A stretch of 43,770 nt of DNA from Robiginitomaculum sp. GTDB taxonomy: Bacteria > Pseudomonadota > Alphaproteobacteria > Caulobacterales > Maricaulaceae. Every line of letters starts with the position of its first letter. Within the stretch, counting starts at the first letter, position 1. The translations under genes were made by a program, and so were the position numbers. The notes beneath the pieces are model-generated. The model was not told the DNA's origin, made no database searches, and was given only the letters and a program-made list of their open reading frames with translations. Location of the stretch: positions 1-43,770 of the forward strand of contig JAESQN010000018.1 in the NCBI GenBank assembly GCA_016765135.1, written 5' to 3'. Shown here in pieces: positions 15,077 to 23,179 of the stretch.

Positions 15077-16759
15077 TTACAACTTTCGAATTTGTCGCAG
15101 TATGTCACTTAGCTCCATTCCAACTTGCTCGCGATATTCATTCATGATTTTTTCTGCTTTAATCGCATCAAAGTCGGTCGCATATAAAGTCGTATACTCT
15201 CCTCTAGCCATTGCATAAAAAAGAATGTCAAGTACTCTAATCATTTCTTGATTATCGGAATGTTGACTTATTATTTCACGATATAGTTGATGAGATTTAT
15301 TCACTCTTACAAACAAACCGTCTTTAGGGTCATGTGCACGCTCCCACAATTGACCATAATCGAGCTCTTTAACGTATTGGACTCTGGCTCGGTCATTTTT
15401 TAGGTGTTTAGCTTCATCTTCACTTGCTGTTGTGTTTTTTTCTAATGCAGTTCTGCGGCTTTTATTTTTTTTCCTGTCTGTATCTGATGAAGCTTCGTCA
15501 GAAAGTTTTTGTTTTCTATTTTGTAAACTCGCAACTTTATCCAATTCGACATTTACGGTTGAATGTGGATCTAATGTAGTGATTTTTGATAGTTCGGTAC
15601 CAGCATATTGCCACGCTAGTTTACTCTTTTTCTTAGCCTCTGAAATAAGAGGAGCTAGTTGAGCGTTTGCTACTTCCGACAACCGGATTTGGCTCTTTGT
15701 GACATCAATGTTTAGTATTTCATCAGAGTCGCTTTTTAAAAATATTCGTCCCCGAAAGGAATATAAATCTTGGTCACGGGAAATATGGCCATCCAAAGAA
15801 TCTGCCCAGGATATTAATCGCCCATTTCGGTAAATGTAGAATCCATAATGAGCCGCACCAATATTGTAATGCTCTCGGCACTGATTTTGACTTATACCAT
15901 TATCTTGTTGGGAAACTGTCGGTGGATGTGGCAATTGAGTTATTTCTATTAATGCAGTTATGCTCCCATCTTGCGTAAGGTTGAAATGTTGCTTTTCTTG
16001 TACCCACTTTACACTAAGACCATCCCATGTTCGTTCATCTAATTTTGATTCTTTGGCAGATATTTCTGTTACAAAAAGCGGATCAAAAGGCTTTATAGCC
16101 TCACCATTTAAAATAATAGAGATTTTACGCTGCGCTGGATCTAATCCTTCTAGGTAATAGTGGAATATCACGCCTGCTTTGCGTTCAATTTCCTCTAATA
16201 TTTTCTCCACTTTAGGAAGCGAGTTTTGGCGTATTTTATCAATTATTATTAAAGTTCCAGAGTTTCCTGTCCCAGCGACTTCGTCAAGCTGTTGAACTTG
16301 CTCTGTGCGAGCCTGAATTAAAGTGTACTCATATTTATCTTTCAACAAATCTTGGTCCACAGTTGCGGCCATTGTAGGTTCGTTCTTCAAACGCGATACA
16401 ATAGTGAGTCTTTTGCCTAAACTTGATGAAGCGGATTTCAAACCCATTCCAAATTTAGACAATGTATCGCTTGTATAGTTCTCACTAGATGACCCTATGG
16501 ACAGGGCATTATGCAGACCCTGCGTTGACATTCCTTGACCATTGTCCGCAATGGTGATTTTATCGATTTGCAGGCGCGTTGCACTAGGGTTAGTTGTTTT
16601 AACTTCAATAGGCTTAATCGTAATATGAACCTTTGTAGCTTCTGCAGAAATAGAATTGTCCAGAATGTCTAGTACAGCAGATGTTGGACTATATCCAATT
16701 TTACCGAGCGCTTCGAATAACCGAGCTGCATTAATGCTACCTTCTTGAATGTCACTCAT
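15077..16759 (-). CDS. Second GHKL (MORC/paraMORC-like) ATPase
   Basis: 560 residues starting at the ATG 16757-16759 (RBS AGGAAA); the longer upstream frame overlaps sspD and is rejected. Bergerat fold: N box VLDILDNSISAE (about 29-40), G1 box DNGQGMS (71-77), G2 box FGMGLKSAS (102-110), and SGTLIIIDK (about 185). A charged linker (about 400-450, many Lys and Glu) leads to a C-terminal domain with VNKSHQLYREI and ILFYAMARGEY. That domain matches, residue pattern by residue pattern, the end of the GHKL protein at 11069-12814. The gene follows sspD with a 31-bp gap, so it is probably cotranscribed with sspBCD. Likely role: ATP-driven DNA clamp or remodeller of the restriction side. Confidence 0.82.
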   Translation of the reverse strand: MSDIQEGSINAARLFEALGKIGYSPTSAVLDILDNSISAEATKVHITIKPIEVKTTNPSATRLQIDKITIADNGQGMSTQGLHNALSIGSSSENYTSDTLSKFGMGLKSASSSLGKRLTIVSRLKNEPTMAATVDQDLLKDKYEYTLIQARTEQVQQLDEVAGTGNSGTLIIIDKIRQNSLPKVEKILEEIERKAGVIFHYYLEGLDPAQRKISIILNGEAIKPFDPLFVTEISAKESKLDERTWDGLSVKWVQEKQHFNLTQDGSITALIEITQLPHPPTVSQQDNGISQNQCREHYNIGAAHYGFYIYRNGRLISWADSLDGHISRDQDLYSFRGRIFLKSDSDEILNIDVTKSQIRLSEVANAQLAPLISEAKKKSKLAWQYAGTELSKITTLDPHSTVNVELDKVASLQNRKQKLSDEASSDTDRKKNKSRRTALEKNTTASEDEAKHLKNDRARVQYVKELDYGQLWERAHDPKDGLFVRVNKSHQLYREIISQHSDNQEMIRVLDILFYAMARGEYTTLYATDFDAIKAEKIMNEYREQVGMELSDILRQIRKL

Positions 16760-16790
16760 ATTTTTTCCTACTTTATCAATTATGGTTAGC

Positions 16791-17627
16791 TTATTTATGG
16801 CAAATGACACATGCTTTGCCACCGCCGTAAATATCATCAATATCTAAGTTTGTGGCATTGGGCCTTAATGGGTTTTCTACTAGCTTAGCTTTTGCCTTGG
16901 CCAGTTTCTTTTCGTGGTCTTCTTTAATCTCTTTTATGCGCTCTGGTCTCGCGAGTTCCTCTAGGGTTTCGCGTTCACACCATGTAAATTTGGCCCCGCT
17001 ATCTTTTGCTGTCTTCTCATACGCTTTAGCTTCTTCAAACGCCTTAGGGTGATGTTCCATCAAGCCAACCCATTCTATTTTTCTTTGGAAGAAGCAAAAT
17101 GTGCAGCCGCTCCGGGTTCGCCATTTGTAATATGTAGGTACGCCAACGCCTGACGAATCTAATATTTCCATAATTGCGGCTTTATCCAAACCATCTTCCC
17201 GAAATGGAAGAACCGTTATGATTTTATCTTTCTTGCCCTTATAGCCTTCTCTATACGGTTCATCGGCGCGAATTGCGACATAGCTGTAAACCTTATAGCC
17301 ATCATCAGTGAAGGCTTTAAGCCATTGCTCAAATGGATGTAGCTTTAACATCCTAGTGCACCAACGTGTCTGCGCAGACGGTAGGAAGTTATTGTACTGA
17401 GTTAGCCAATAATCAAAATCTTTGTCGGGGTTAAGTCGTTTTACCTTCTGGCCTAAGAAACCTTCTAGCCTGAAAAGAAACTCATAGACTTCTGGCAGCT
17501 CTTTACCCGTATCGGTAAAGAAGTATTCAATCTCTAATTCGGGGTGATTTTGGCGCATGTAAATAGCTAAGGCCGCGCTATCTTTACCGCCGGAAACACC
17601 TAGAACATGCTTTACTTTATCCGTCAC
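16791..17627 (-). CDS. sspD: SspD-type PAPS-reductase-like ATP pyrophosphatase of DNA phosphorothioation
   Basis: 278 residues with a GTG start that overlaps the sspC stop (GTGA), preceded by GAGGAG. The PP-loop SGGKDS is at 12-17; Cys90 (RWCTRMLK), Cys175 and Cys178 (SGCTFCFF), and Cys273/Cys276 (ACVICHK) could bind an iron-sulfur cluster, as known for the related DndC. The protein adenylates or activates the DNA backbone so that sulfur can replace a non-bridging oxygen. Together with sspB, sspC and sspA it makes the Ssp set. The C-terminal CVICHK pair is an extra metal-binding-like motif. Confidence 0.85.
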   Translation of the reverse strand: MTDKVKHVLGVSGGKDSAALAIYMRQNHPELEIEYFFTDTGKELPEVYEFLFRLEGFLGQKVKRLNPDKDFDYWLTQYNNFLPSAQTRWCTRMLKLHPFEQWLKAFTDDGYKVYSYVAIRADEPYREGYKGKKDKIITVLPFREDGLDKAAIMEILDSSGVGVPTYYKWRTRSGCTFCFFQRKIEWVGLMEHHPKAFEEAKAYEKTAKDSGAKFTWCERETLEELARPERIKEIKEDHEKKLAKAKAKLVENPLRPNATNLDIDDIYGGGKACVICHK

Positions 17628-20600
17628 TCGGCCATCTCCTCAACCTTCTCATTTGCAAGTTTTAGACGTTCCCCCATGAATGCGATGGCGGCAATCATTT
17701 GGTCGCGCGCGCCTTTGGTTTCAACGCGAAGCAGTTCTTCAATCTTATCAGTTAGACTTTCAACTCGTTTTATATCGCTGTCTAGGAGCTCAAACTGCAA
17801 CTCTACTGGCGCGGCATTTGAGTTTAATCCGACAATCATAGCCATTGAACTTCGCTTATTCGCTCTGCCGTTGATATGTGCTACGGTTTCCAAATATCGG
17901 AATGTGCGGGCTAACTCAGAAAGCTTGAGCTGGGCGTGGTGGATGTCTGGGTCAATCCAATTTTGAACTGGCTTGCCAGATGCAAGTCCTGATAAATCAG
18001 CAACGCTCTCTAACTCTCCATCAAATTTTTGTAAGCGGCCAATAAATGCTTCCACAACATGATCGCCTGACAAGCCTTTGATGTTTTTTGACCGCTCTCG
18101 TAATTCTGCCAATGCCTCCGGGGATGAGTTAGGGACTTCCAGTTCTTGCAATAAAAGCGTTTTTAGCCTCGTCAGCATTTCTGGATAAGCTTGCAATATT
18201 TCCCGTAAACCTTCTTCAAGGTTATCAGAAATTATATCTACATCATCTGTGTTAGATACGCCTGCCAGAGTTGGTATGTCATCAAATAAGAAAGTGTTTG
18301 GATCATGTGCAGCGCTGAAAACTTGTCTTACTGATTTGGCATTTCTTGAAAGTAATTGGGTGCGCCGTACCCAAAGCGGAACTGCATCAAATGTTGCAAT
18401 CAAGGCGCGCGCGACATCAATAGTTTCTCCGTATTCTAATTTTTTCTCACCTTGTAACCGTGTTGCTAGATTAGCCATTTTCGCAAAAAGCTTATGAGAG
18501 TTTTCTGAAAGCTCCATCCACCTTAAGTCAATAAGATGCGGAGCTTTGAGTAAATATCCGATGTCTGTATCTTGTATCCTTGAGCGAAATAACCCTTGGC
18601 AGTAAAAAGCAAGGCTTGACCATGTTGTGATGACAAAAGCAATCAGAAGAAGCGGTGAGACGCCAGGCGAAATACCGTATGGTGCGGCTTGCCAAAAACT
18701 ATATATATCTTGAACACTTGTTACCTTGCCTTTGGATTGTTTTAATAGCTTTTTCGTATCTTCCCATAATGTAAATAGCTCTGGGTTTTCTTTTTTAACT
18801 GGTGCACGAAATTCCCATACTCCATCACTTTTTTCCACATACAAGTTATTAGCAATTAGGATGCTTTCAAATATCCCCCATTCAGCGGGATGCGCTTGAA
18901 TCCCTAGTCGGTGCTCACCGCTCTTGTCAAACATAGCGATTAACAGTTTGCGCAATCCAGTCATGGCGGAACTAGAGGGCTTTCGCCTATTGATAAGCTC
19001 ATTATGTATGATGGGCGCTTTCGAAAATACTTTGCCAGCTAGAGCATTGACTTCCGCGCCAATAACATTCCAGCGTATTTTGTTAATTGGTGAGGTAGGT
19101 GATGTAAAAATAAGGTTGCCAATCCCACGAAATATATTCTGCTCTGCTAAATCTTGTACCCGAGCAATACGCTCACCAATTTCTCTTTTTGCTACCTTAT
19201 CTCCGAATACATCATTGCTATCCCGAATAAAGCGAAGCAAGTGTAGTTCTTCGAGCAGGCGCTTGATTTCTTCTGTGGCATCAAATTGAGCGGTATAAAG
19301 ATGAAAGCGTTGGCCATTTGAGTGAGCGTTTTTGATGCACCTTAGCACCTCAGTCTTAGTTTCTCCGTGCATAGGAAACACTATAGCAAATAACGCGAAA
19401 CCTTCTCCATCTGCTTCGTATTTGTCAACAACAGAAGCAAGGTTAGAAATAGGTGTAAATACAATATCGCTCCACCGCAAAGTTCCCGTTTCGTGATAAT
19501 GCTGTTTTGCGACCACAGGGGGCAAGGAAATGAGATCTGATAAGGTTTCTAAATCTACCGGAGGGGCATTTTTTTGAGCCGCATCCATCGCATCTTCAAA
19601 ATCAAAGTCGCTGCCTTCAAAAACAGCGTAACCACCCACATGCTTTTTGAATTTAATAAGAGATTGTTTTTTTAGAACCTGAATTGCTTTATTCACCTTG
19701 GATGATGAGTAATTCGTCAAGCAGGCCTTCAAAACCTTATCAGATGGCGTTAGGCGTGATTGATCGCGTAGCCAATCTAGTATCGCTATCGTCTTGAGTA
19801 GATCTGTATGTATATCATCCCCGCCTTTAGCAATACAGCTTTCTAAAGCGTCTATAGTTAAGGCCCAACGATGCCCTTCACTAGAAGCTAGTATGGCTCC
19901 TCGAAGATTATATTTAAGATAATCCCAGAGCATAGCCGGTGTAAATGTAGCTTGAGTTTCCAATGTTGTATGCGTGATAAAATCTTGAAAACCGAATGAT
20001 TCCGCAGAGTTCAAAAACCCAAATAAGCTTCTTTGATTTTGCCCAAAACTCTTTCTTGAAATAGGGCCAAGCAAACAGGTGGTTGCAGGATGGAGCGGCC
20101 AAGCATTCACTAAAGTTTTAGTCATTGTTTGTGAGAATAGGTGTCGGTTTTTATCAACCTGTTTAGCAATAATAGTACATGTGTTTTTGAACTTTTCTTG
20201 TTGGTTTTGTTTTGTCTCTATGGCCCGGGCAAGCAATTCAATTTGTTCGTCGCCACTAATATCCACTAAAATATCGACAAAACGGCCTTGTATTTTTGCC
20301 CACTCTTCTCTGGATTTTCGTGAAAGTTGGCTAGCATATTCTTGGAACGACTGATGGAGTACGCCTACAATTATTAGCCGACCATTTGATCTAGCGGCCT
20401 TTTCAGCAAGCATTTGCAAGAAGTACACATCACCGCCATCGACTGCCGAATGCTCTAATGTCTTGCCCATTTCATCAACGAAAACGAGTAAGCCACCGTA
20501 ATCTTTTGTGTTTATCTCTACAAGTGCGTTAATATCCTGAACTAAATCGTTCTCACTTCTACCAGGCTTGCCATCTAGCAAGCCATCTCTTAGTAGTGCT

Positions 20601-20986
20601 TCCTCTATTAAAGAGGCGACGCTTGCCTTACGTCCTTCAATAGGAACGATTTGCCATCCCTTCTTGCCAACAGGCATACGAGACCAAAATTTTTGGCACC
20701 ACTCATCCCCAACTGAATTTTTCGCCCATTTTTTCGACTTAGGGGTTCCCGAGAGCATTGCAGCAAGCGCAATACCAAGGCTAGATTTGCCGCTCCCATA
20801 TGGCCCCGTCCATGTGAATGCACCTTGTTCAGATTCGCCGACAAGTGCCGCCATAGACATGAGCGCTTGTTTTGCTGTTTCTGGAAAAATATACCCTTCA
20901 AGCGCTGCATCACTAGTAATGTCATCCACAACATTTATTGAGCGTTTATAACGGCGATTTATTTTAACCTTTTGGGATAGCAACAT
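17624..20986 (-). CDS. sspC: SspC-type large P-loop ATPase
   Basis: 1120 residues from the ATG 20984-20986, which shares one base with the sspB stop (TGATG). Walker A GPYGSGKSSL (61-70); Walker B with LLVFVDEMGK (about 166-175). After the N-terminal ATPase domain comes a long region without a family I can name. It has winged-helix-like stretches near 400-450 (KVNKAIQVLKKQSLIKF) and a helical C-terminus. SspC is the ATPase of the Ssp single-strand phosphorothioation complex, placed between the SspB nickase and the SspD PP-loop enzyme. Assignment rests on gene order plus the P-loop; the size should be compared with known SspC. Confidence 0.75.
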   Translation of the reverse strand: MLLSQKVKINRRYKRSINVVDDITSDAALEGYIFPETAKQALMSMAALVGESEQGAFTWTGPYGSGKSSLGIALAAMLSGTPKSKKWAKNSVGDEWCQKFWSRMPVGKKGWQIVPIEGRKASVASLIEEALLRDGLLDGKPGRSENDLVQDINALVEINTKDYGGLLVFVDEMGKTLEHSAVDGGDVYFLQMLAEKAARSNGRLIIVGVLHQSFQEYASQLSRKSREEWAKIQGRFVDILVDISGDEQIELLARAIETKQNQQEKFKNTCTIIAKQVDKNRHLFSQTMTKTLVNAWPLHPATTCLLGPISRKSFGQNQRSLFGFLNSAESFGFQDFITHTTLETQATFTPAMLWDYLKYNLRGAILASSEGHRWALTIDALESCIAKGGDDIHTDLLKTIAILDWLRDQSRLTPSDKVLKACLTNYSSSKVNKAIQVLKKQSLIKFKKHVGGYAVFEGSDFDFEDAMDAAQKNAPPVDLETLSDLISLPPVVAKQHYHETGTLRWSDIVFTPISNLASVVDKYEADGEGFALFAIVFPMHGETKTEVLRCIKNAHSNGQRFHLYTAQFDATEEIKRLLEELHLLRFIRDSNDVFGDKVAKREIGERIARVQDLAEQNIFRGIGNLIFTSPTSPINKIRWNVIGAEVNALAGKVFSKAPIIHNELINRRKPSSSAMTGLRKLLIAMFDKSGEHRLGIQAHPAEWGIFESILIANNLYVEKSDGVWEFRAPVKKENPELFTLWEDTKKLLKQSKGKVTSVQDIYSFWQAAPYGISPGVSPLLLIAFVITTWSSLAFYCQGLFRSRIQDTDIGYLLKAPHLIDLRWMELSENSHKLFAKMANLATRLQGEKKLEYGETIDVARALIATFDAVPLWVRRTQLLSRNAKSVRQVFSAAHDPNTFLFDDIPTLAGVSNTDDVDIISDNLEEGLREILQAYPEMLTRLKTLLLQELEVPNSSPEALAELRERSKNIKGLSGDHVVEAFIGRLQKFDGELESVADLSGLASGKPVQNWIDPDIHHAQLKLSELARTFRYLETVAHINGRANKRSSMAMIVGLNSNAAPVELQFELLDSDIKRVESLTDKIEELLRVETKGARDQMIAAIAFMGERLKLANEKVEEMAE

Positions 20987-21945
20987 CACGCGGCCTTGTT
21001 TTTAGTGCTTGCCATATAGTCAGCTTTAAGACGGTCAATAGGGTCCTCATCAAACTTGGTGGTGGAACGCAAAATTTGATTCATTCCCGCAGTATTTGAC
21101 AAACGAATTTTGCCGTTTGTTGTGTCGCTTAATTTGCTCACACGTTCTGAAAGTTCATCAACTGTCATCCTGAATATTCTTCCTGGCCCAAAGGGCTCAT
21201 GGATCAAAGCTTCAAATGATAAGGTTTGAGTGGCTGGTGATGTGTTCTTCCAAAAATCCATTAAAGAATAAGCAAACATTGCATCACTAAGGGTGGTTTT
21301 CTCTTTCCATGAAAATGCGAATGCATTCGATGCGGTTTGCTTCATCAGCCCTAATTCTGTAAATGGAGAGCTAAGAGAATCCTCGACGCTTAACCGTTTG
21401 CTGATTTGCCTCAATGAATAGGTGCCAATTAAATTGTTGATGTCTTTTCTAAGCGTTTCCGCTGCAACACCTGACCACTCCCTTCGCCGAATAACTGTTT
21501 CGAGTGCAATGAGCGCTTGCTCTCGCTCAACCTGCGCTTCTGAATATTCGTTAAATACCCACAGGAACGTAGTTTTTTTAGATTGTGTGACCAAATGCCA
21601 ATGCAAAAGCCATAGTGAAGTGGGCTTTTCAAGATAGGGATCAACACCGAACTGCGGTGCAAATATAAAATTTCCTAGGTCTGTCGCGGCATAGCCGCTT
21701 AAGGCGTCGTCATTCGATGCAATTATACCGCAGGATAATGCCCAATGACGAATCGAGGCAACCATGTTTTTACCAACGCCGAGGCGAGCTATTGCACTAT
21801 GAGCCGTAAATATTTTTTCTGCCCATTCACCTGAATTAGACTGCTCAACTGCGTCAAAGGCCTTCTTTAGCCACCCATAACGTAGGTGGAAGGTTTCGTG
21901 GCCTGTAAATTTAGGTCTATAATTTTCATTAAAATAGTTTTGCAT
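20986..21945 (-). CDS. sspB: SspB-type DUF4007 nickase of DNA phosphorothioation
   Basis: 319 residues. The DUF4007 signature is at the N-terminus: FTGHETFHLRYGWLKKAF (13-30), followed by a LGVGKNMVASIRHWALSCGI block (about 55-74). In the Ssp system this protein nicks one DNA strand at the modification site. First gene of the minus-strand sspBCD operon, divergent from sspA with 81 bp between them that hold an inverted repeat. RBS GCGGGA. All three ssp genes overlap, as expected for subunits made together. Confidence 0.88.
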   Translation of the reverse strand: MQNYFNENYRPKFTGHETFHLRYGWLKKAFDAVEQSNSGEWAEKIFTAHSAIARLGVGKNMVASIRHWALSCGIIASNDDALSGYAATDLGNFIFAPQFGVDPYLEKPTSLWLLHWHLVTQSKKTTFLWVFNEYSEAQVEREQALIALETVIRRREWSGVAAETLRKDINNLIGTYSLRQISKRLSVEDSLSSPFTELGLMKQTASNAFAFSWKEKTTLSDAMFAYSLMDFWKNTSPATQTLSFEALIHEPFGPGRIFRMTVDELSERVSKLSDTTNGKIRLSNTAGMNQILRSTTKFDEDPIDRLKADYMASTKNKAA

Positions 21946-21986
21946 AATGTCCCGCCTACTGGTACTAACCTCCAGTTAAGGACATT
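21946..21986. promoter_or_regulatory. Candidate divergent operator between sspB and sspA
   Basis: AATGTCC (21946-21952) and GGACATT (21980-21986) form a perfect 7-bp inverted repeat, with an inner CTGG/CCAG pair (21959-21962, 21972-21975) nested around TACTAACCT. It lies directly at the sspB start and upstream of sspA, so a bound regulator could control both sides. No regulator gene is adjacent. Confidence 0.45.
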
Positions 21987-22026
21987 GTTACTATTACCAC
22001 CACCGAGAATCAACAGAGAATTGTCA

Positions 22027-23160
22027 TTGACTAGCATATACTTGGATCATCAAGCCACAATCCCTTTGCACCCAAAGGTGCGAGATGTCATGCTTGATTG
22101 CATGAAAAACATAATGGGAAACCCCCACTCTGCTGATCATACATATGGGTGGGATGCCCATGAGGTAGTGGAAAATGCTCGCTCTCAGATAGCTGATTTA
22201 ATTAGCTGTGAGAATGCGGAGATTGTTTTTACATCGGGCGCGACAGAAGCTAATAACACTGTCATCAAAAGTTTAATTTCCAACAATTCCACCCGCAAAA
22301 AAATAGTTGTTAGCGCCATTGAGCATAAATGTGTTTTAGAAGCAGCTTACGCACTTGAATTACATGGATATGAGGTCATTAAAGCCCGCGTTACGGACGA
22401 TGGAAGTATTGACTTGAATGCACTTGAAAAAATACTTACCCAAGATGTTGCGCTTGTTTCTATTATGTCAGTCAATAACGAAATAGGAACCATACAGCCG
22501 ATTAAAAAAATTGCGAAAATGGCGCGCAGGCACGGAATTCTTTTTCATAGTGACGCAGCCCAAAGCCCTATGCATTCTAATATTGATGTTGATGAGTTAG
22601 GCGTTGATTTCCTCAGCCTTTCTTCTCACAAAATGATGGGGCCGAAGGGTATCGGTTGCTTGTATGTTTCTCAACAATCCAATGAATTCCTACGACCTCT
22701 GCTTAGTGGTGGCGGGCAAGAAGATGGCAGGCGCTCGGGCACGCTCGCACCATTTTTATGTGCAGGCTTTGGAGAAGCTGCACAAATATTACAAACCGAA
22801 GGGAAAGAGCTTCGTGCAAATATCAAAAAATCAAGAGACCTTTTTTGGGCGACATTATCCTCTTTAGCGCAGAATTCAGTCAAAGTGGTTGGCCCGCCCC
22901 TTACTGAAAGGCATAGCGGTAACCTCAATGTGATGTTTAACCATAATGCCCACGATTTGCTAATGAAGCTACAGCCGCACATCGCTGCGTCTACTGGTTC
23001 AGCCTGCGCCTCTGGTAGCATCGATCCATCACATGTTTTAGAAGCTATTGGCCTTGAGAGAGCCGAGGCAGAAAACTGTATCAGGTTTAGCTTTGGGCCA
23101 AGTGAGAGCCGTCAAAGCATTATAGATTCCGCGCACTTTCTATCAAGCCAATTAATTTGA
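22027..23160 (+). CDS. sspA: SspA-type cysteine desulfurase
   Basis: About 377 residues. There is no good ATG: the ATG at 21886 would add a non-homologous, antisense-overlapping N-terminus. I take the TTG at 22027 (AGAGAA 6 bases upstream) just before IYLDHQATIP; a TTG at 22021 is nearly as good. NifS/IscS features: the start motif YLDHQAT, PLP-binding SHKMMGPKGIG (Lys in the SHK triad), and the catalytic Cys in STGSACASG. It takes sulfur from cysteine as a persulfide and hands it to the phosphorothioation enzymes. It is divergent from sspB rather than the first gene of the operon. Confidence 0.85.
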   Translation: MTSIYLDHQATIPLHPKVRDVMLDCMKNIMGNPHSADHTYGWDAHEVVENARSQIADLISCENAEIVFTSGATEANNTVIKSLISNNSTRKKIVVSAIEHKCVLEAAYALELHGYEVIKARVTDDGSIDLNALEKILTQDVALVSIMSVNNEIGTIQPIKKIAKMARRHGILFHSDAAQSPMHSNIDVDELGVDFLSLSSHKMMGPKGIGCLYVSQQSNEFLRPLLSGGGQEDGRRSGTLAPFLCAGFGEAAQILQTEGKELRANIKKSRDLFWATLSSLAQNSVKVVGPPLTERHSGNLNVMFNHNAHDLLMKLQPHIAASTGSACASGSIDPSHVLEAIGLERAEAENCIRFSFGPSESRQSIIDSAHFLSSQLI

Positions 23161-23179
23161 CTGAGGCTAAGGTTTTGAG

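Noticed and set aside
21886-22026. Longer N-terminus for the cysteine desulfurase
   Set aside because: It would add 47 residues without family similarity and overlap the sspB start on the other strand.
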